A stretch of 64,000 bases of DNA from Desulfofundulus salinus (GTDB lineage Bacteria; Bacillota; Desulfotomaculia; Desulfotomaculales; Desulfovirgulaceae): contig NZ_RBWE01000001.1 of NCBI RefSeq assembly GCF_003627965.1, positions 601,381-665,380 on the forward strand, given 5' to 3'. The notes beneath the pieces are model-generated. The model was given only the letters and a program-made list of their open reading frames with translations. It searched no databases and was not told the DNA's origin. The position numbers were made by a program, and so were the translations under genes. Shown one piece after another: positions 32,352 through 45,346 of this stretch; position 1 is the stretch's first letter; every line of letters starts with the position of its first letter.

Positions 32352-32429
32352 GCGCCTGTAGCTCAGCGGATAGAGCGCCGGCCTCCGGAGCCGGGTCTTG
32401 CGCAGGTTCGATTCCTGCCAGGCGCACCA
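32352..32429 (+). tRNA. tRNA-Arg (anticodon CCG)
   Basis: Acceptor arm GCGCCTG pairs with CAGGCGC, followed by an encoded CCA. The D arm (GCTCAGCGGATAGAGC), anticodon stem CCGGC/GCCGG with loop CTCCGGA (anticodon CCG at 32385-32387) and TTCGATTC T-loop are all present. It reads CGG codons. The gene stands alone with its own promoter and terminator. Confidence 0.96.
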
Positions 32430-32433
32430 GGAT

Positions 32434-32476
32434 AAAACCCGCAAGCCCGATTAGATCAAGGGTTTGCGGGTTTTTG
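32434..32476 (+). terminator. Terminator after tRNA-Arg
   Basis: AAAACCCGCAA pairs with TTTGCGGGTTTTT around a loop of about 20 bases. The following 32477-32779 region holds no visible gene or strong signal apart from the argH ribosome site. Confidence 0.8.
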
Positions 32477-32779
32477 ATTTCCTTGATACTACCTCGGAAT
32501 TTTACAGCTTGTCAGCAGTCGTTAAGGGCAAGAACTCCTAAACCGCTTCTCAGACCTTTAACTGCTGCTTTTGTTGCTATGTGAAACTTGCCATTCTCGG
32601 CGAGCTGTTTTATAAATGGTTGTTAAGTGGTCCAATTGGGGGAAGAATTGAATTCGGGTGGAATCCCAAAAGACGTTTATGGGGCTTGAATTACCCGCCG
32701 CGGGAATGCTAAAATCAACAAGAATCGTTGCAAACAGGCTGGTGCCGCTAACAATCTCTTGCCGTAGGGAGTGTTTTCA

Positions 32780-34156
32780 GTGACCAAACTGTGGGGAGGA
32801 CGCTTTCAAAAGGCTACGGATCACCTGGTGGACGACTTTCATTCTTCCATTTCCTTTGACCAGCGGTTGTACCGTTATGATATACGGGGCAGCATGGCCC
32901 ATGCCCGTATGCTGGCCAAACAGGGGATTATTGCTCCGGAAGAGGCGCAGGCAATCATAAAGGGTCTGGAAGAAATCCTGGCCGACATTGAGGCCGGACG
33001 GGTGGAGTTTTCGGTGGCTGCCGAGGACATTCACATGAATATAGAACAACTGCTTACCGAACGCATCGGTCCGGTGGGAAAAAAGCTCCACACCGCCCGC
33101 AGCCGCAACGACCAGGTGGCCCTGGACGTGCGCATGTATCTTAAGGACGAAATTGACGCCATTATCGCTCTCCTCAGGCAGTTGCAGGAAACTTTACTGG
33201 ATCTGGCCGAAAAACACCTGGATACGGTCATGCCCGGCTATACCCACCTGCAGCGGGCCCAGCCAATCACCCTGGCCCACCATTTAATGGCTTATGTGCA
33301 AATGTTTGGACGGGATTTGGACAGGCTGCAGGACTGCCGGCGGCGTACGGATGTCCTGCCCCTGGGTGCGGGGGCCCTGGCCGGCACCACCTTTCCCATA
33401 GATCCGGCCTGCGTGGCCGAACAGCTGGGTTTTGCCGCCGTGGCGGAAAATAGCCTGGATGCAGTCAGTGACCGGGACTTTGCTGTGGAATTTACGGCTG
33501 CCGCAGCTTTGATCATGGTGCACTTGAGCCGCTTTTGTGAGGAGATTATCCTCTGGTCTTCTGCAGAGTTTGCCTTTGTGGAGCTGGATGATGCCTACAG
33601 CACCGGCAGCAGCATGATGCCCCAGAAAAAGAACCCCGATGTGGCGGAGTTGACCCGGGGCAAAGCCGGCCGGGTGTTTGGCGATTTGATGACCCTTTTG
33701 ACCATGCTTAAAGGTTTACCCCTGGCTTACAATAAAGACATGCAGGAAGATAAAGAAGCCCTTTTTGATGCCGTGGACACGGTCAAAAAGTGCCTGAGGG
33801 TTTTCACGCCCATGGTGGCCAGTTTAAAGGTGCGCCCGGAAAATATGGCCGGGGCGGCAAGGGGGGGCTTCACCAACGCCACCGACCTGGCGGACTACCT
33901 GGTGAAAAAAGGCGTACCCTTCCGGGAAGCCCATGAACAGGTAGGCAAACTGGTTTATTACTGCCTGTCCCGGGGTAAATCCCTGGAGGAACTGTCCCTG
34001 GAGGAGTTCAGGCATTTTGCCCCCCAGGTTGAAGAAGATGTCTACCGGGCCATTGATATCAGGCAGTGCGTGGCTGCCCGGCGAGTGCTGGGGGGGCCGG
34101 CACCGGAGTCTGTCCGGGAGGCTATTTCCCGGGCAAGGGAGAGGTTGGGCCGGTAA
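32780..34156 (+). CDS. argH: Argininosuccinate lyase
   Basis: A 458-residue fumarase/aspartase-superfamily enzyme that splits argininosuccinate into arginine and fumarate. Starts [17 protein letters not shown]; the superfamily signature [12 protein letters not shown] (near residue 280) and [13 protein letters not shown] with TGYTHLQ-like [11 protein letters not shown] are present. GTG 32780 is chosen (TAGGGA 9 bases upstream) over GTG 32771. argG, its usual neighbour, is not upstream in the window. Confidence 0.95.
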   Translation: MTKLWGGRFQKATDHLVDDFHSSISFDQRLYRYDIRGSMAHARMLAKQGIIAPEEAQAIIKGLEEILADIEAGRVEFSVAAEDIHMNIEQLLTERIGPVGKKLHTARSRNDQVALDVRMYLKDEIDAIIALLRQLQETLLDLAEKHLDTVMPGYTHLQRAQPITLAHHLMAYVQMFGRDLDRLQDCRRRTDVLPLGAGALAGTTFPIDPACVAEQLGFAAVAENSLDAVSDRDFAVEFTAAAALIMVHLSRFCEEIILWSSAEFAFVELDDAYSTGSSMMPQKKNPDVAELTRGKAGRVFGDLMTLLTMLKGLPLAYNKDMQEDKEALFDAVDTVKKCLRVFTPMVASLKVRPENMAGAARGGFTNATDLADYLVKKGVPFREAHEQVGKLVYYCLSRGKSLEELSLEEFRHFAPQVEEDVYRAIDIRQCVAARRVLGGPAPESVREAISRARERLGR

Positions 34157-34186
34157 AAACTAAACAAATTCTTAACTAAAAATTGC

Positions 34187-34215
34187 TTGACACCCGTACC
34201 CTGAAACTGTATACT
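34187..34215 (+). promoter_or_regulatory. Promoter of the ilv-leu operon
   Basis: A perfect TTGACA (34187-34192), 17-base spacer and TATACT (34210-34215) directly before the T-box leader. Confidence 0.8.
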
Positions 34216-34224
34216 GGATAACAA

Positions 34225-34532
34225 GTTCACGGATAAAGACTATGAAGGGGAGCGAGTAACCTGTCTTCCAGGCTGCAGAGAGCCGGGGTAGCTGCGAACC
34301 GGCGCCGGAGCAGGTGAAAGGATCGCCCCGGAGTCGCCAGCTGAAAGGCGTCTCTTGTAGTAACGCCGATTAAGCCGGGCCGGGTTGGTCACCCGTTACC
34401 AAAGCCGTGTCCTGGTGGGGACACATAAGGGGTCCTTGCCGTGAGGCAAGGGCAAGCAGGGTGGTACCGCGCGAGGATTTACCTCTCGTCCCTGGCAGTT
34501 TTCTTTGGGCTGCCGGGGCGGGAGGTTTTTAA
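34225..34532 (+). promoter_or_regulatory. T-box leader, apparent isoleucine (AUC) specifier
   Basis: The universal T-box element AGGGTGGTACCGCG is at about 34458-34471, followed by the antiterminator/terminator alternatives; the terminator arms ACCTCTCGTCCC...GGCAG and CTGCCGGGGCGGGAGGT (34483-34527) precede TTTTT. In stem I, GGGG...AGTAACCTG pairs with CAGGTGAAAGGATCGCCCC, placing ATC (34322-34324) in the specifier loop, which reads Ile. Uncharged tRNA-Ile should permit read-through into the branched-chain amino acid operon. Specifier choice is by hand folding. Confidence 0.9.
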
Positions 34533-34565
34533 TTTTTATCCCACAAAACAAGTACATAGGGTTTG

Positions 34566-34684
34566 TACGGAGGGAAGTGTACCTAGGGTTCCGCCCCGCT
34601 TGGGCGGGGGACTGGACCAAGCGGTACAGGCCGCCGGTGAAAAATCGCGGCGGTTACACCGTGGGGATAAAAGACCCGAGCGGA
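34566..34684 (+). promoter_or_regulatory. ykkC-class riboswitch, probably ppGpp-sensing (subtype 2a)
   Basis: The ykkC core is present: CTAGGGTTCCG (34583-34593), a GC hairpin, GGACTGGACCAAG, and ACACCGTGGGGATAAAAGACCCGAG. Members of this superfamily sense guanidine, ppGpp, PRPP or nucleoside diphosphates. Those upstream of branched-chain amino acid genes (for example ilvE in Desulfitobacterium) are the ppGpp subtype, so ppGpp is inferred from gene context. The 3' end of the aptamer overlaps the terminator at 34671. Confidence 0.82.
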
Positions 34685-34729
34685 TAGGTTCCACTCTGTG
34701 GGAAATATCGTATCGGGTCTTATTTTTTA
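34671..34729 (+). terminator. Terminator of the ykkC-class riboswitch
   Basis: AAGACCCGA (34671-34679), part of the aptamer core, pairs with TCGGGTCTT (34713-34721), followed by ATTTTTTA. Ligand binding would sequester the 5' arm and allow transcription of ilvE and downstream genes. Confidence 0.85.
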
Positions 34730-34850
34730 CCGGTTTGAAGCGGGGGTGAACATCGGTGTTACTTGTAGTTATCCCCCGGATGGGGGAGGGGAGATGTTTT
34801 AATGGAACAGGAGAGAAGGGATTTGCAAGAAAGAAGAGAGGTGTGTTTTG

Positions 34851-35759
34851 ATGGGACTGATTATTTATCTTGACGGCAAGTTTGTACCGGAAGAGCAGGC
34901 AGTGGTATCCGTTTTTGATCACGGCCTTCTATATGGGGACGGCGTTTTTGAAGGCATCCGGGCCTACCATAACCGGGTTTTCAAGCTTAGGGAGCATATT
35001 ATACGCCTGTACGAGTCGGCGCGCACCATAGGCCTTGATATTCCCATCACCATGCCTGAAATGGAAGAAGTGGTACTGGAAACCTGCCGGCGCAACGGCC
35101 TGCGGGACGGCTACATTCGCCTGGTGGTCACCCGGGGCCGGGGGGATCTGGGCCTTGATCCCCGCAAGTGCCCCAATCCGACCATCTTCTGCATAGCCGC
35201 TTCCATCCAGCTCTACCCCGAAGAATTATATGAAAAGGGGTTGGAACTGGTTACCGTGGCCACCCGGCGGAACCTGCCCGAGGCCTGCAACCCGCGGGTC
35301 AAATCTTTAAACTACCTTAACAACATCTATGCCAAGATGGAGGCCAACCTGGTGGGTGCCCCCGAGGCGGTAATGCTCAACCAGGAAGGCTATGTGGCCG
35401 AGGCCACCGGGGACAACATTTTCATTGTAAAAAACGGCGTGCTCATTACCCCGCCGCCCTATGCGGGCATTCTGGAGGGGATTACCCGCAACACCGTGAT
35501 GGAGATAGCCCGTCAAAAGGGCATCCCGGTGGAGGAGAAACTCTTTACCAGACATGATATTTACACCGCTGACGAGTGCTTCCTTACCGGCACGGCGGCG
35601 GAAGTTATCCCGGCGGTTAAGCTGGACGGGCGGGTCATTGGCGACGGCCGTCCCGGGAAAATGACCTGGGAGTTGATCCACGCCTACCGCGAACTGACCA
35701 GGGTTGACGGGCCGGTAATCTTCCGGGAAGATGAGCGTAGCATGAACTGTGCCGGCTAG
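34851..35759 (+). CDS. ilvE: Branched-chain amino acid aminotransferase
   Basis: A 302-residue class IV PLP aminotransferase: FDHGLLYGDGVFEGIRAY near the N-terminus, the PLP lysine in RVKSLNYLNNI (near residue 155) and EATGDNIFIVK with FLTGTAAEVIPA. It carries out the last step of Leu, Ile and Val synthesis. ATG 34851 follows AGAAGAGAGGTG. First structural gene behind the tandem T-box/ykkC leader. Confidence 0.93.
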   Translation: MGLIIYLDGKFVPEEQAVVSVFDHGLLYGDGVFEGIRAYHNRVFKLREHIIRLYESARTIGLDIPITMPEMEEVVLETCRRNGLRDGYIRLVVTRGRGDLGLDPRKCPNPTIFCIAASIQLYPEELYEKGLELVTVATRRNLPEACNPRVKSLNYLNNIYAKMEANLVGAPEAVMLNQEGYVAEATGDNIFIVKNGVLITPPPYAGILEGITRNTVMEIARQKGIPVEEKLFTRHDIYTADECFLTGTAAEVIPAVKLDGRVIGDGRPGKMTWELIHAYRELTRVDGPVIFREDERSMNCAG

Positions 35760-35876
35760 AATTGGTAGCGAACACTCGCCGGACACTGGAGGATTGCAGT
35801 CCGGATATCTAATGCACATACTTTTTTCCGACTTCCGACTTCCGACGACTGACGACTGAATAAGGAGGGCTTGACC
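35760..35876. other. Short gap with small tandem repeats
   Basis: The ilvE-ilvD gap contains CCGACTTCCGACTTCCGACG followed by ACTGACGACTGA, i.e. consecutive 7-base CGACTTC units and 7-base CGACTGA-like units. No promoter or terminator is evident; its effect is unknown. Confidence 0.35.
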
Positions 35877-37535
35877 GTGCGCAGCGACGCCATAAAAAAG
35901 GGTCTGGAAAAGGCCCCGCACCGTTCCCTTTTAAAGGCCCTGGGTTTCGTGGACCAGGAACTGGAGCGGCCCATGATCGGGGTGGTGAATTCCTTCAATG
36001 AAATCGTGCCGGGGCACATGCATTTAAACGAGATTACCGCCGCGGTCAAGGCCGGTGTGCGGATGGCCGGCGGCACGCCGGTGGAGTTTCCCTGCATTGC
36101 GGTTTGTGACGGCATTGCCATGAACCACAGCGGCATGAAGTATTCCCTGGCCAGCCGCGAGCTGATTGCCGATTCCATAGAGGTTATGGTCCAGGCCCAC
36201 CAGTTTGACGGCCTGGTCCTGGTAACCGCCTGCGACAAGATCGTGCCGGGCATGCTCATGGCCGCCGCCAGGCTGGACATTCCAGCCATAGTGATCAGCG
36301 GAGGCCCCATGCTGGCCGGCCGCTACCAGGGCCGGGATTTGTCCTTGAGCAACATGTTCGAGGCCGTGGGAGCCGTGCGGGCGGGCCGGATGACGGAAGA
36401 GGAACTGGCCGCCCTGGAGGAGGAGGCCTGCCCGGGCTGCGGTTCCTGCGCCGGCATGTTCACCGCCAACTCCATGAACTGCCTTACCGAGGCCATCGGC
36501 ATGGCCCTGCCCGGCAACGGCACCATCCCTGCCGTTTCGGCGGCCCGGCGCCGGCTGGCCAAGTTGACGGGTATGCGCGCCGTGGAACTGGTGAAAGAGG
36601 ATGTGCGGCCGTCAAGCATCCTGACCGCCAGGGCCTTTGAGAACGCCCTGGCTGTGGATATGGCCCTGGGCTGCTCCACCAACACGGTACTGCACCTGCC
36701 GGCCATTGCCCGGGAGGCCGGGGTGGAAATCAGCCTGGACAAGATTAATGAAATCAGTGCCCGCACACCAAATTTGTGCAAGCTCAGCCCCATGGGGCCC
36801 TACTTCATGCAGGACCTCCATGAGGCGGGTGGTATTCCGGCGGTTATGGCCCAGCTGGCCAAGAAGGATCTGCTCCACCTGGATTTGCCCACGGTTTCCG
36901 GGCAAACTGTTGGCGAACTGATCCGGGACCGCCGGGTGAGCCGGCCGGAGGTGATCCGGGACATTGAGAATCCCCACAGCCCCACCGGCGGCATAGCCAT
37001 CCTGCGGGGCAATCTGGCCCCTGGCGGGGCGGTGGTGAAAAAGGCCGGCGTGGCCCCGGAGATGATGGTGCACCGCGGGCCGGCCCGCGTCTTCGATTCC
37101 GAGGAAGAGGCCCTTAAAGCCATCCTGGGCGGCACGATAAACAAGGGGGATGTGATTGTCATTCGTTATGAAGGTCCCCGGGGCGGTCCCGGCATGCGGG
37201 AAATGCTGGCCCCCACGGCGGCGGTGGCGGGCATGGGGCTCGACAGGGATGTGGCCCTTTTGACCGATGGGCGTTTTTCTGGCGCCACCCGGGGTGCCTC
37301 CATCGGCCATATTTCCCCCGAGGCGGCTGCAGGCGGCCCCCTGGCCGTGGTCAGGGACGGGGATATGATTGTCATTGATATTCCCAATTATCGTCTCGAC
37401 GTGGAACTTAGCCCTGAAGAAATCCAGGACCGGCTGGCCCGGTGGACTCCCCCTGCCCCCCGGGTGACCGGAGGTTACCTGGCCCGCTATGCCCGGCAGG
37501 TGAGTTCGGCCAGCACGGGAGCAGTTCTCGAATAG
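35877..37535 (+). CDS. ilvD: Dihydroxy-acid dehydratase
   Basis: A 552-residue iron-sulfur dehydratase of Val/Ile/Leu synthesis. Cluster cysteines lie in [10 protein letters not shown] and [19 protein letters not shown]; the family segment [20 protein letters not shown] is near the C-terminus. I chose GTG 35877 (reading [12 protein letters not shown]) because AAGGAGGG at 35862-35869 is 7 bases away; the TTG at 35871 is too close. Confidence 0.96.
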   Translation: MRSDAIKKGLEKAPHRSLLKALGFVDQELERPMIGVVNSFNEIVPGHMHLNEITAAVKAGVRMAGGTPVEFPCIAVCDGIAMNHSGMKYSLASRELIADSIEVMVQAHQFDGLVLVTACDKIVPGMLMAAARLDIPAIVISGGPMLAGRYQGRDLSLSNMFEAVGAVRAGRMTEEELAALEEEACPGCGSCAGMFTANSMNCLTEAIGMALPGNGTIPAVSAARRRLAKLTGMRAVELVKEDVRPSSILTARAFENALAVDMALGCSTNTVLHLPAIAREAGVEISLDKINEISARTPNLCKLSPMGPYFMQDLHEAGGIPAVMAQLAKKDLLHLDLPTVSGQTVGELIRDRRVSRPEVIRDIENPHSPTGGIAILRGNLAPGGAVVKKAGVAPEMMVHRGPARVFDSEEEALKAILGGTINKGDVIVIRYEGPRGGPGMREMLAPTAAVAGMGLDRDVALLTDGRFSGATRGASIGHISPEAAAGGPLAVVRDGDMIVIDIPNYRLDVELSPEEIQDRLARWTPPAPRVTGGYLARYARQVSSASTGAVLE

Positions 37536-37554
37536 ATGGTGGAGGTGAGGGGGC

Positions 37555-39213
37555 ATGAAAAAATCCGGGGCACAAATCCTGGTCGACAGTTTGCTGGAGC
37601 AGGGAGTGGATACCATCTTCGGTTATCCCGGAGGCGCGGTATTGCCCATCTATGATGCCCTCTACGATGCAGATATCCGGCACATTTTAACCAGGCACGA
37701 GCAGGGTGCTGCCCACGCGGCGGACGGCTATGCCCGGGCTTCCGGCCGGCCGGGGGTATGTCTGGCCACCTCCGGCCCCGGCGCCACCAACCTGGTCACG
37801 GGCATTGCCAATGCCTACATGGATTCCATACCCCTGGTGGCCTTTACCGGGCAGGTGGTTACCTCCCAGCTGGGGAAGGACTCCTTCCAGGAAGCGGATA
37901 TTACCGGGATCACCCTGCCCATTACCAAGCACAATTATCTGGTGAAGGACGTGCGGGACCTGGCCCGGGTCATCAAGGAGGCCTTTTACATCGCCACCAC
38001 CGGCAGGCCCGGCCCGGTACTGGTGGATATTCCCAAGGACGTCTCCAGCGCCCAAACCGAGTACGAGGACCCCGGCCCGGTGAACCTGCCCGGGTACCGT
38101 CCGGTGCTGGAGCCGCCGGCGGAACAGCTCAACCGGGCGGCGGAGGCCATTGCCCGGGCCGAGCGGCCGGTCATTTACGCCGGGGGCGGCGTGGTTTATT
38201 CCGGCGCCCACCGGGAGCTGCGCCGCTTTGCCGAGCTGATCCTGGCCCCGGTGGCCACCACCCTTATGGGTCTGGGGGGCTTCCCCGGGGATCATCCACT
38301 GGCTCTGGGCATGCTGGGCATGCACGGCAGCAAGTACGCCAACTTTGCTGTCTGCGAGTGCGACCTGCTGATTGCCGTGGGCGTGCGGTTTGACGACCGG
38401 GTTACCGGCAAGCTGGAGAGTTTTGCTCCCCAGGCCAGGATCATGCACATTGACATTGACCCGGCGGAAATAGGGAAGAATGTACGGGTAGACATTCCCC
38501 TGGTGGGGGATGTCAAGCGGGTGTTGTCCGCCCTCATTGAGCGTCTTGAAGCCAAGTTGCCGGGTGCCTGGCAGGAGAAGATCCAGACCTGGAAAAAGGA
38601 ATATCCCATTACCTACGAGGAAAACGGCCACCTCAAGCCCCAGCATGTCATCCGGGAGATTTACCGGGTGACCAAAGGCCAGGCCAGGATTACTACCGAG
38701 GTGGGCCAGCACCAGATGTGGGCGGCCCATTATTACACTTATACCCGCCCCCGGACCTTTATCTCTTCCGGCGGGCTGGGTACCATGGGCTTTGGCCTGC
38801 CGGCGGCCATCGGCGTGCAGGTGGCCTGCCCCGATGAGATTGTCTTTGATATCGCCGGCGACGGCAGCATTCAGATGAACATCCAGGAGCTGGCCACGGC
38901 GGTAAACTACGACCTGCCGGTAAAGGTGGCCATCCTGGATAACGGATACCTGGGCATGGTGCGCCAGTGGCAGGAACTCTTTTACAACCGCCGTTATTCT
39001 TACAGCGAACTGGTCAACCCCGATTTTGTCAAGCTGGCCGAGGCATACGGCGCGGTGGGCATGCGGGTGGAAAAACCTGCGGACGTCAGGCCTGCCCTGG
39101 AGCAGGCCCTGGCCACATCCAGGCCGGTGCTCATCGATTTCATCATTGAGCGGGAAGAAAATGTGCTGCCCTTTGTTCCTCCGGGCGAGTCCCTGGACCG
39201 CATGTTAGGTTAA
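37555..39213 (+). CDS. ilvB: Acetolactate synthase catalytic subunit (first copy)
   Basis: A 552-residue ThDP enzyme: the catalytic Glu lies in [14 protein letters not shown]...[14 protein letters not shown], and the ThDP/Mg motif is [13 protein letters not shown]...[15 protein letters not shown]. It condenses two pyruvates, or pyruvate with 2-oxobutyrate. ATG 37555 follows GGAGGTGAGGG. ilvN starts 40 bases later, the standard pairing. A second catalytic copy lies at 40848 in the same operon. Confidence 0.95.
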   Translation: MKKSGAQILVDSLLEQGVDTIFGYPGGAVLPIYDALYDADIRHILTRHEQGAAHAADGYARASGRPGVCLATSGPGATNLVTGIANAYMDSIPLVAFTGQVVTSQLGKDSFQEADITGITLPITKHNYLVKDVRDLARVIKEAFYIATTGRPGPVLVDIPKDVSSAQTEYEDPGPVNLPGYRPVLEPPAEQLNRAAEAIARAERPVIYAGGGVVYSGAHRELRRFAELILAPVATTLMGLGGFPGDHPLALGMLGMHGSKYANFAVCECDLLIAVGVRFDDRVTGKLESFAPQARIMHIDIDPAEIGKNVRVDIPLVGDVKRVLSALIERLEAKLPGAWQEKIQTWKKEYPITYEENGHLKPQHVIREIYRVTKGQARITTEVGQHQMWAAHYYTYTRPRTFISSGGLGTMGFGLPAAIGVQVACPDEIVFDIAGDGSIQMNIQELATAVNYDLPVKVAILDNGYLGMVRQWQELFYNRRYSYSELVNPDFVKLAEAYGAVGMRVEKPADVRPALEQALATSRPVLIDFIIEREENVLPFVPPGESLDRMLG

Positions 39214-39253
39214 GCCGTGCTGGCTGTTACCGTCTGCATGGGGAGGTGGGATT

Positions 39254-40769
<1,516 letters not shown>

Positions 40770-40770
40770 A

Positions 40771-40810
40771 TACCGGGTTCAGGGTGGGGCCCGCCGGCGG
40801 CCCCCCGGTA
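40771..40810 (+). other. Stable GC-rich hairpin between ilvC and second ilvB
   Basis: TACCGGG (40771-40777) pairs with CCCGGTA (40804-40810), enclosing GGGGCC (40786-40791) with GGCCCC (40799-40804, sharing the boundary base). No T-run follows, so it may act as an RNA-processing or stability element within the operon rather than as a terminator. Confidence 0.45.
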
Positions 40811-40847
40811 ACTCCCGGAAAAACGGCTGGAAAAGGGGGGAGTTGCC

Positions 40848-42512
40848 TTGAAGATTACCGCTGCCCAGGCCCTCGTCCGCTGCCTGGAGCTGGAAAAGGT
40901 GGATATTGTTTTCGGATATCCGGGAGGCGCCATGCTCCCCGTATACGACGCCCTCTATCATTCCTCCATCAAGCATGTGCTGGTCCGCCACGAGCAGGGG
41001 GCTGTGCATGCCGCCGATGGTTACGCCCGGGTCACCGGCCGGGTGGGAGTATGCATGGCTACCTCCGGACCGGGAGCCACCAACCTGGTGACCGGGATAG
41101 CCAACGCCTACATGGACTCGGTTCCCCTGGTGGTTTTTACCGGCCAGGTACCCACCAGCCAGGTGGGCACCGATGCCTTTCAGGAAGTGGATATCACGGG
41201 GATTACCATTCCCATTACCAAGCATAATTACCTGGTAAAAGACCCGGCCGCCCTGCCCCAGATCATCAAGAACGCCTTTCATATCGCTTCCACCGGCCGG
41301 CCGGGGCCGGTACTCATTGACCTGCCCAGGGATGTGGCCGGGGCGACCATTGACTTTCACTATCCTGAAACGGTGAAGCTGCGGGGGTATAAGCCCACCT
41401 ACCGGGGGCATCCGACCAAAATCAGCCAGGCTGCGGAATTGATCAACCAATCACAGCGCCCGGTGATTTACGCCGGCGGCGGTATACTCAATTCCGGGGC
41501 CAGCGAAGAGCTTCTGGAGCTGGCCGAGTTAATTTCCGCCCCGGTTACCAATACCTTCATGGGGCTTTCCAGCTTTCCCGGGGATCACCCGCTGTTTTTG
41601 GGGATGCTCGGCCTGCACGGGACCCGTTACGCCAACCTGGCCGTAACGGAGTGCGATTTGCTCATTGCCCTGGGGGCCAGATTTGACGACCGGGTAACGG
41701 GCAAGCTGGCCAGATTTGCTCCCCACGCGGCGGTGATCCACGTGGACATCGACCCGGCCGAAATTGGCAAGAACGTGCCGGTGCATGTACCCATCGTGGG
41801 GGACGTGAAGCTGGTGCTGCAGGCCCTCCTGCCCCTGCTCAAGAAAACCGACCGTTCCCCCTGGCTGGCCCGCGTCCAGGAACTGCGGGAACTTTACCCT
41901 TTGCGCTACAACCGGGAAGGCGGCTTGAAACCCCAGTACATCATTGAAGAATTGTACCGCCACACCAGAGGCTGCGCCACCATCGCCACCGATGTGGGCC
42001 AGCACCAGATGTGGGTGGCCCAGTACTACCGGTTTAAGCACCCGCGCGGCCTGATATCTTCGGGCGGTTTGGGTACCATGGGATTTGGCCTGCCCGCCGC
42101 CATTGGCGCCCAGCTGGGACTGCCCGACCAGCAGGTTATCCTGGTTACCGGCGACGGCAGTTTCCAGATGACCATGCAGGAGCTGGCTACGGTGCGGGAG
42201 CAGGAGCTGCCCATAAAAATATTCATGATCAATAACCAGACCCTGGGCATGGTGCGCCAGCTCCAGGAATATTACTGCGAGGGCCGCTACATGGCCGTGG
42301 ATTTCAAGTTCCATCCCGATTTCGTCACCCTGGCCAGGGCCTATGGCATCAAGGGCTATACCGTAGAGACTGAAGAAGAGGCGCAAAGGGTCATCCCCGA
42401 GGCGCTCGGCACGACCGGCCCGGTGCTGGTCAATTGCCTGGTAAGTCCACAGGAGAAAGTTTTGCCCATGGTTCCCAGCGGACGTGGAATTGACGAAACC
42501 TTTGAAGGTTGA
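40848..42512 (+). CDS. ilvB: Acetolactate synthase catalytic subunit (second copy)
   Basis: A 554-residue homologue of the IlvB at 37555, intact over its full length: [41 protein letters not shown] and [17 protein letters not shown]. It starts at TTG 40848 behind AAAAGGGGGGAG. It has no adjacent small subunit; IlvN from 39254 or 10597 could serve it. Differences at the end ([12 protein letters not shown]) and in the substrate region may give another pyruvate/2-oxobutyrate preference, but that cannot be read directly. Confidence 0.93.
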   Translation: MKITAAQALVRCLELEKVDIVFGYPGGAMLPVYDALYHSSIKHVLVRHEQGAVHAADGYARVTGRVGVCMATSGPGATNLVTGIANAYMDSVPLVVFTGQVPTSQVGTDAFQEVDITGITIPITKHNYLVKDPAALPQIIKNAFHIASTGRPGPVLIDLPRDVAGATIDFHYPETVKLRGYKPTYRGHPTKISQAAELINQSQRPVIYAGGGILNSGASEELLELAELISAPVTNTFMGLSSFPGDHPLFLGMLGLHGTRYANLAVTECDLLIALGARFDDRVTGKLARFAPHAAVIHVDIDPAEIGKNVPVHVPIVGDVKLVLQALLPLLKKTDRSPWLARVQELRELYPLRYNREGGLKPQYIIEELYRHTRGCATIATDVGQHQMWVAQYYRFKHPRGLISSGGLGTMGFGLPAAIGAQLGLPDQQVILVTGDGSFQMTMQELATVREQELPIKIFMINNQTLGMVRQLQEYYCEGRYMAVDFKFHPDFVTLARAYGIKGYTVETEEEAQRVIPEALGTTGPVLVNCLVSPQEKVLPMVPSGRGIDETFEG

Positions 42513-42534
42513 TTCCACTCAAAGGAGGACTTTT

Positions 42535-44079
42535 ATGACCCGGCGTATTTACATCTTTGATACTACCTTAAGGGACGGGGAACAATCCCCGGGGGTAAGC
42601 CTCAACGTGATGGAGAAATTGCAGATCGCCAGGCAGCTGGCCAGGCTGGGAGTAGACGTGATTGAAGCCGGTTTTCCCATCACTTCCCCCGGGGATTACG
42701 AGGCGGTTAAGACCATTGCCCGGGAAGTGCGGGGCGTGACCGTGGCGGCCCTGGCCCGGGCCAATTTCCAGGATATCGACCAGGCCTGGGAGGCCGTTAA
42801 GGGGGCGGAGCAGCCCCGGATTCACACCTTTATTGCCACCTCGCCCATTCACATGCGCCACAAGCTGCGCATGACCGAAGAACAGGTAATAGAAGCTGCC
42901 GTGGCGGCGGTCAAGCGTGCCAGGAGTTATGTTTCCGACGTGGAGTTTTCCGCCGAGGACGCCTCCCGGTCGGAGCTGGATTTCCTGTGCCGGGTGCTGG
43001 AGGCGGCTATTGCGGCCGGGGCCACGGTGGTGAACATCCCGGACACGGTGGGTTACGCCACGCCCGAGGAATTCGCCCGCTTCATCCGGGACATCCGCCA
43101 GCGGGTGCCGGGCATTGAGAAGGTGGTGCTGAGCGTGCACTGCCACGACGACCTGGGGCTGGCGGTGGCCAATTCCCTGGCGGCGGTGGCGGCCGGGGCC
43201 AACCAGGTGGAAGGGGCCATCAACGGCATCGGCGAGCGGGCCGGAAACGCCGCCCTGGAAGAGGTGGTCATGGCCCTTTATACCCGGCGGGACCAGTTCG
43301 GCTGTGAGACCAGCATCCGCACGGAAGAAATTTACCGCACCAGCCGCCTGGTGTCCAGCCTCACCGGCATGCCCGTGCAGCCCAACAAGGCGGTGGTGGG
43401 TAAAAACGCCTTTGCCCACGAATCGGGCATTCACCAGGACGGGGTGCTCAAGGAGCGTACCACCTACGAGATCATGAACCCGGTGATGGTGGGGATCAGC
43501 CAGAGCAACCTGGTTCTGGGGAAGCACTCGGGGCGGCACGCCTTCCGGCAGAGACTTTTAGAGCTGGGGTACGAGCTCGGCGAGGAGGAGCTCAACAAGG
43601 CCTTTCAGCAGTTCAAGGTCCTGGCCGATAAGAAAAAGGAAATTACCGACGCGGACCTGGAGGCCATTGTGGAGGAAGAACTGCGCCCGGTGCCGGTAAC
43701 CTATACCCTGGAGTACCTGCACATTTCCACGGGTACGACCATAGTGCCCACGGCCACCGTCGGGTTGAAGAAGGGCGACGAGGTCTTTGAGGAGGCGGCC
43801 TGCGGCAACGGCCCCGTGGATGCCATCTGCCGGGCGGTCGACAAGGTCACCGGTGTTCCCTGCGTACTCAAAAGCTGGGGGGTTAATGCCGTTACCTCCG
43901 GTAAGGACGCCATTGGCGAGGTTACCTTGAAAATCTCCGAAAACGGCGGCAAGACCTACCTGGGCCGGGGCATCAGCACGGACATCCTGGAGGCCAGCGC
44001 CAAAGCTTACGTCAACGCGGTCAACAGGCTCCTCTGGGAGTCGGGTAGGCTAACAGACAAGAGCAACGAGGTGAGTTAA
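42535..44079 (+). CDS. leuA: 2-Isopropylmalate synthase
   Basis: A 514-residue DRE-TIM enzyme: [17 protein letters not shown] at the N-terminus, [16 protein letters not shown] with the metal histidines, [30 protein letters not shown] and a C-terminal LeuA regulatory domain (about 390-510) for leucine feedback. ATG 42535 follows AAAGGAGG; the frame is open further upstream into ilvB but with no ribosome site. First leucine-branch gene in the operon. Confidence 0.95.
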   Translation: MTRRIYIFDTTLRDGEQSPGVSLNVMEKLQIARQLARLGVDVIEAGFPITSPGDYEAVKTIAREVRGVTVAALARANFQDIDQAWEAVKGAEQPRIHTFIATSPIHMRHKLRMTEEQVIEAAVAAVKRARSYVSDVEFSAEDASRSELDFLCRVLEAAIAAGATVVNIPDTVGYATPEEFARFIRDIRQRVPGIEKVVLSVHCHDDLGLAVANSLAAVAAGANQVEGAINGIGERAGNAALEEVVMALYTRRDQFGCETSIRTEEIYRTSRLVSSLTGMPVQPNKAVVGKNAFAHESGIHQDGVLKERTTYEIMNPVMVGISQSNLVLGKHSGRHAFRQRLLELGYELGEEELNKAFQQFKVLADKKKEITDADLEAIVEEELRPVPVTYTLEYLHISTGTTIVPTATVGLKKGDEVFEEAACGNGPVDAICRAVDKVTGVPCVLKSWGVNAVTSGKDAIGEVTLKISENGGKTYLGRGISTDILEASAKAYVNAVNRLLWESGRLTDKSNEVS

Positions 44080-44083
44080 GAAC

Positions 44084-45346
44084 ATGCCCATGACCATCAC
44101 GGAAAAAATCCTGGCCGCCCATGCCGGCCTCGACCGGGTGGAACCCGGGCAGCTGATCAATGTCCGGGTGGACCTGGTTTTGGGTAACGACATTACCGCT
44201 CCCGTGGCCATTAAGGAGTTCCGGCGCATCGGTGTAGAAAAGGTCTTTGACCGGGAGCGGGTGGTCCTGGTACCCGACCACTTCGTACCGAACAAGGATA
44301 TCAAGTCGGCCGAGCAGGCCAAAATTCTCAGGGACTTTGCCCGCCAGCAGCAGCTGACCCACTACTTTGAGGTCGGGCGCATGGGGATCGAGCACTGCCT
44401 TTTGCCCGAGCAGGGGCTGGTGGGACCGGGGGACGTGGTGATCGGGGCCGATTCCCATACCTGTACCTATGGCGCCCTGGGGGCCTTTGCCACCGGGGTG
44501 GGCAGCACCGACCTGGCTGCGGCCATGGCCCTGGGGGAAATCTGGCTCAAAGTTCCCGAGTCAATTAAGTTCGTCTATTATGGGGAGCTCCAGCCCTGGG
44601 TGGGGGGCAAGGATTTAATCCTCTACACCATCGGCCAGATCGGCGTGGACGGTGCCCTCTACCAGGCCATGGAATTCACCGGGCCGGCCATCGAGACCCT
44701 GTCCATGGACGGGCGCCTGACCATGGCCAATATGGCCGTGGAGGCCGGGGCCAAAAACGGCATTGTGCCGCCCGATGAAATTACCCTCGACTACGTAAAG
44801 GGACGGGCCAGAAGGCCCTACCGGGTGTATCAGAGCGATCCCGATGCCCGGTACGCCCGGGTTTACGAGTTTGATGTGAGCAAGCTGGAACCCCAGGTGG
44901 CCTTCCCCCACCTGCCCTCCAATGTCCGCCCGGTAAGCCAGGCGGGGCACGTGGAGATCCAGCAGGTGGTTATCGGTTCCTGCACCAACGGCCGGCTGGA
45001 GGACCTGCGCCTGGCCGCCCGGGTGTTGCAGGGCAAAAAGGTACATCCCGATGTGCGTCTGATCGTTATCCCGGGGACCCAGGAAGTTTACCGCACCGCC
45101 TTAAAGGAAGGTTTAATTGAAATATTTATTGACGCCGGTGCGGCGGTGAGCACTCCCACCTGCGGCCCCTGCCTGGGCGGCCACATGGGCATCCTGGCCG
45201 CCGGGGAACGGTGCCTGGCCACCACCAACCGGAATTTTGTAGGCCGGATGGGCCACCCGGAAAGCGAAGTATACCTGAGCAATCCCGCGGTAGCCGCCGC
45301 CTCGGCCATTTTGGGGCGGATTGCCGCTCCCCAGGAGGTGCTGTAG
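44084..45346 (+). CDS. leuC: 3-Isopropylmalate dehydratase large subunit
   Basis: A 420-residue aconitase-family subunit of the shorter archaeal/clostridial type. Cluster ligands lie in [13 protein letters not shown] and [36 protein letters not shown] is the substrate-binding region. It isomerises 2- to 3-isopropylmalate with LeuD, which follows with no gap. Also a plausible partner for citramalate isomerisation, given cimA downstream. Confidence 0.95.
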   Translation: MPMTITEKILAAHAGLDRVEPGQLINVRVDLVLGNDITAPVAIKEFRRIGVEKVFDRERVVLVPDHFVPNKDIKSAEQAKILRDFARQQQLTHYFEVGRMGIEHCLLPEQGLVGPGDVVIGADSHTCTYGALGAFATGVGSTDLAAAMALGEIWLKVPESIKFVYYGELQPWVGGKDLILYTIGQIGVDGALYQAMEFTGPAIETLSMDGRLTMANMAVEAGAKNGIVPPDEITLDYVKGRARRPYRVYQSDPDARYARVYEFDVSKLEPQVAFPHLPSNVRPVSQAGHVEIQQVVIGSCTNGRLEDLRLAARVLQGKKVHPDVRLIVIPGTQEVYRTALKEGLIEIFIDAGAAVSTPTCGPCLGGHMGILAAGERCLATTNRNFVGRMGHPESEVYLSNPAVAAASAILGRIAAPQEVL

